In this document: positions 37,891-39,404 of the stretch, one piece after another
How positions within the stretch are numbered: the first letter of the stretch is position 1
Layout: the number at the start of each line of letters is the position of its first letter
From: Rhodanobacter sp.
GTDB taxonomy: Bacteria > Pseudomonadota > Gammaproteobacteria > Xanthomonadales > Rhodanobacteraceae
Direction: 5' to 3'
Assembly (NCBI GenBank): GCA_022730075.1
Contig: DZBX01000010.1
Coordinates: 1 to 39,404 of the forward strand
DNA length: 39,404 nucleotides
Translations under genes and position numbers: made by a program
Notes under the pieces: model-generated
The model's input: only the letters and a program-made list of their open reading frames with translations
The model's database searches: none
Told to the model about the DNA's origin: nothing

Positions 37891-38364
37891 TCAGTCGTGT
37901 GCCAACGGCAGGGTGCCGCCGGCTTTCACCGTACGCAGCACGAAGCTGGAGTTGACGTCGGCCACGCCGGCATCGTTCAGCAGGTGGTCGAGCAGGAAAC
38001 GCGAGTAGTGCTCGAGATCGGTCACGTGGATTTCAAGCAGATAGTCCATGTCGCCGGTCAACGCGTGGCACGCCACCACTTCGTCGGCGTCCTGCACGGT
38101 GCGCATAAAGTGTTCGATGGCCTCGCCGGTATGGGCTGCCAGTTGCACGCGCAGAAAGGCCGTGAGCCCCAGCCCCAGCGCCCGCGCATTGAGGCGCGCG
38201 GCGTAACCGGCGATCACCCCGGCGGCCTCCAGCCGCTGCACGCGGCGTAGTGTCGCCGAGGGCGAAAGATTCACGCGCTCGGCCAGTTCGGTATTGCTCA
38301 GACGGCCTTCCTGCTGCAACAGGCGCAACAGGGCACGGTCGATGCGATCCAGGTTCAACGCCAT
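37891..38364 (-). CDS. Lrp/AsnC-family transcriptional regulator
   Basis: This 157-residue regulator has an N-terminal winged helix-turn-helix (LDRIDRALLRLLQQEGRLSN, LAERVNLSPSATLRRVQRLE) followed by the GVIAGYAARLN linker. The RAM (effector) domain follows (GLGLTAFLRVQL, VVACHALTGDMDYLLEIHV). Lrp/AsnC proteins bind amino acids and control amino-acid metabolism. It is divergent from phhA across 146 bp that hold two inverted repeats, so control of phenylalanine hydroxylation, as for regulators beside amino-acid catabolic genes, is likely but inferred. ATG at 38364 matches the family; the ribosome site is weak. Confidence 0.93.
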   Translation of the reverse strand: MALNLDRIDRALLRLLQQEGRLSNTELAERVNLSPSATLRRVQRLEAAGVIAGYAARLNARALGLGLTAFLRVQLAAHTGEAIEHFMRTVQDADEVVACHALTGDMDYLLEIHVTDLEHYSRFLLDHLLNDAGVADVNSSFVLRTVKAGGTLPLAHD

Positions 38365-38367
38365 GAT

Positions 38368-38395
38368 CGTGCGTCATGTATCCGATATACGCACG
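38368..38395. repeat. Imperfect inverted repeat next to the lrp start (possible operator)
   Basis: CGTGCGTCATGTATC and GATATACGCACG form an imperfect dyad around a single C, beginning three bases upstream of the lrp start codon on its coding strand. The position suits autoregulation of the regulator. Confidence 0.5.
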
Positions 38396-38420
38396 AAGTG
38401 TGCGCTGAAAGCGCTGTTAT

Positions 38421-38445
38421 GCGCAACAAAGCAAGCCTGTTGCGC
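38421..38445. repeat. Perfect inverted repeat GCGCAACA-N9-TGTTGCGC upstream of phhA (possible operator)
   Basis: Two eight-base half-sites with a nine-base spacer lie 66-90 bp upstream of the phhA start. The size and position are suitable for a dimeric regulator such as the neighbouring Lrp. A possible -10 element (TACACT) follows at 38457-38462. Confidence 0.6.
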
Positions 38446-38510
38446 GGCCGCTGGCCTACACTCAAGCGCGGCAAGCCATCGCGCACTGTGCGCCGCCGAG
38501 GAGCACCGCC

Positions 38511-39404
38511 ATGAACGCGCAACCGCGCCGCGTTGAAAACATCGCCACCGACCGCGGCGTGATCCCGCAGTACGCCACCGGCGTGGTCGAGCAGCCGTGG
38601 TCCGCTTACAGCGCCGCCGATCACCAGGTCTGGGCCACGCTGTTCCAGCGCCAGCGCGCGCTGCTGCCCGGTCGCGCGTGCAGCGCGTTTCTCGATACCC
38701 AGCACGCGCTCGGCATGACGCCCGATGCCATCCCGCGCTTCGACCAACTCAACCGCCACCTGCGCGCGGCCACCGGCTGGGAGCTGATTGGCGTCGAGGG
38801 CCTGCTGCCCGAGGCGGTGTTTTTCGATCACCTCGCGCAACGGCGCTTCCCGGTCACCTGGTGGATCCGTCGCGTCGAGCAGCTCGACTACATCGCCGAG
38901 CCCGATCTGTTCCACGACCTGTTCGGCCACGTGCCGTTGCTGATGAACCCGGTGTTCGCCGACTACATGCAAGCCTACGGCCAGGGCGGCCTGCGCGCGC
39001 AGCGCGAATTCGGCGACGAGGCCCTGCTCAACCTCACCCGGCTGTACTGGTACACCGTCGAGTTCGGCCTGATGCGCGAGCCCGACGGCCTGCGCATCTA
39101 CGGCGCCGGCATCGTCAGCTCCAAGGGCGAGTCGATCTACAGTCTGGAATCGGATGCGCCCAACCGCATCGGCTTCGATCTCGAGCGCGTGATGCGCACC
39201 CGCTACCGCATCGACAGCTACCAGAAAACCTACTTCGTCATCGACAGCTTCGAGCAGTTGTTCGCCGCCACGCAGCAGGACTTCGCGCCGATCTACCCGC
39301 GCGTCGCCGGCGCCGAATCCGTGCCCGCCGGCAGCGTGCTGCCCGGTGACCGCGTGCACCACCGCGGCACCCGCGAAGGCTGGCCGGAAGGGGCGGATGC
39401 GTGA
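38511..39404 (+). CDS. phhA: Phenylalanine 4-monooxygenase
   Basis: This 297-residue iron- and pterin-dependent enzyme hydroxylates phenylalanine to tyrosine, the entry to phenylalanine catabolism. The iron ligands are visible: His135 and His140 in LFHDLFGHVPLL, and Glu184 in LYWYTVEFGLM, with spacing as in other bacterial enzymes. Other marks are AGIVSSKGESIYSL and the C-terminal RIDSYQKTYFVIDSFEQLF. No regulatory ACT domain is present. ATG at 38511 has GAGGAG seven bases upstream. Its TGA is the last codon of the window. phhB, which recycles the pterin, is not seen here and may lie just outside. It is divergent from lrp. Confidence 0.97.
   Translation: MNAQPRRVENIATDRGVIPQYATGVVEQPWSAYSAADHQVWATLFQRQRALLPGRACSAFLDTQHALGMTPDAIPRFDQLNRHLRAATGWELIGVEGLLPEAVFFDHLAQRRFPVTWWIRRVEQLDYIAEPDLFHDLFGHVPLLMNPVFADYMQAYGQGGLRAQREFGDEALLNLTRLYWYTVEFGLMREPDGLRIYGAGIVSSKGESIYSLESDAPNRIGFDLERVMRTRYRIDSYQKTYFVIDSFEQLFAATQQDFAPIYPRVAGAESVPAGSVLPGDRVHHRGTREGWPEGADA

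Overview
The window is high-GC chromosomal DNA from a gammaproteobacterium, most likely of the Xanthomonadales/Lysobacterales (Rhodanobacteraceae-like is an inference). The evidence is the leftward order dnaA-dnaN-recF-gyrB-TPR gene-tonB-exbB-exbD1-exbD2 with convergent pdxJ, an arrangement known from Xanthomonas, and several proteins (PdxJ, thymidine kinase, Lrp) with Xanthomonas-like sequence. It is the replication-origin neighbourhood. Genes left of about 20.1 kb, from pdxJ's neighbours up to dnaA, run leftward. Genes from rpmH onward run mostly rightward, as expected for leading-strand bias on both sides of an origin.

Layout. 1-3.9 kb (minus strand): the end of a SpmA-like gene, an EamA exporter coupled to a TauE/SafE permease, and an RlmI-like rRNA methyltransferase coupled to a small membrane protein. 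4.0-8.7 kb (plus): a small membrane protein, acs, then a tightly overlapping ABC permease, ABC ATPase and Sfp-type phosphopantetheinyl transferase, closed by a terminator. 9-13.7 kb: pdxJ facing the TonB-ExbB-ExbD1-ExbD2 energy-transduction operon and a secreted TPR protein. 13.8-20.1 kb: gyrB, recF, dnaN and dnaA, with two perfect parS centromere sites inside recF and a candidate oriC between dnaA and dnaN. 20.2-23.9 kb: rpmH-rnpA-yidC-mnmE behind a strong promoter. 24-25.7 kb: a PEBP-family protein and a yqjD-yqjE-yqjK-like membrane operon. 25.7-28 kb: two UppP-family undecaprenyl-pyrophosphate phosphatase paralogs flanking a decayed fasciclin gene. 28.1-29.8 kb: glnA under a sigma-54 promoter. 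29.8-39.4 kb: a TPR/sulfotransferase-like fusion, rep, tdk, an AmpG-like MFS transporter, an alpha/beta hydrolase coupled to a PlsC-type acyltransferase, and an Lrp regulator divergent from phhA, whose stop codon is the last base of the window.

Most of this is conserved core genome. The points that stand out are the parS pair embedded in recF, a probable one-base frameshift in the phosphopantetheinyl transferase, the fasciclin pseudogene between two uppP paralogs, a thymidine kinase without its zinc ligands, the intergenic inverted repeats between lrp and phhA, and the unassigned ABC/PPTase cassette. I found no CRISPR array, prophage, insertion sequence or clearly novel system.
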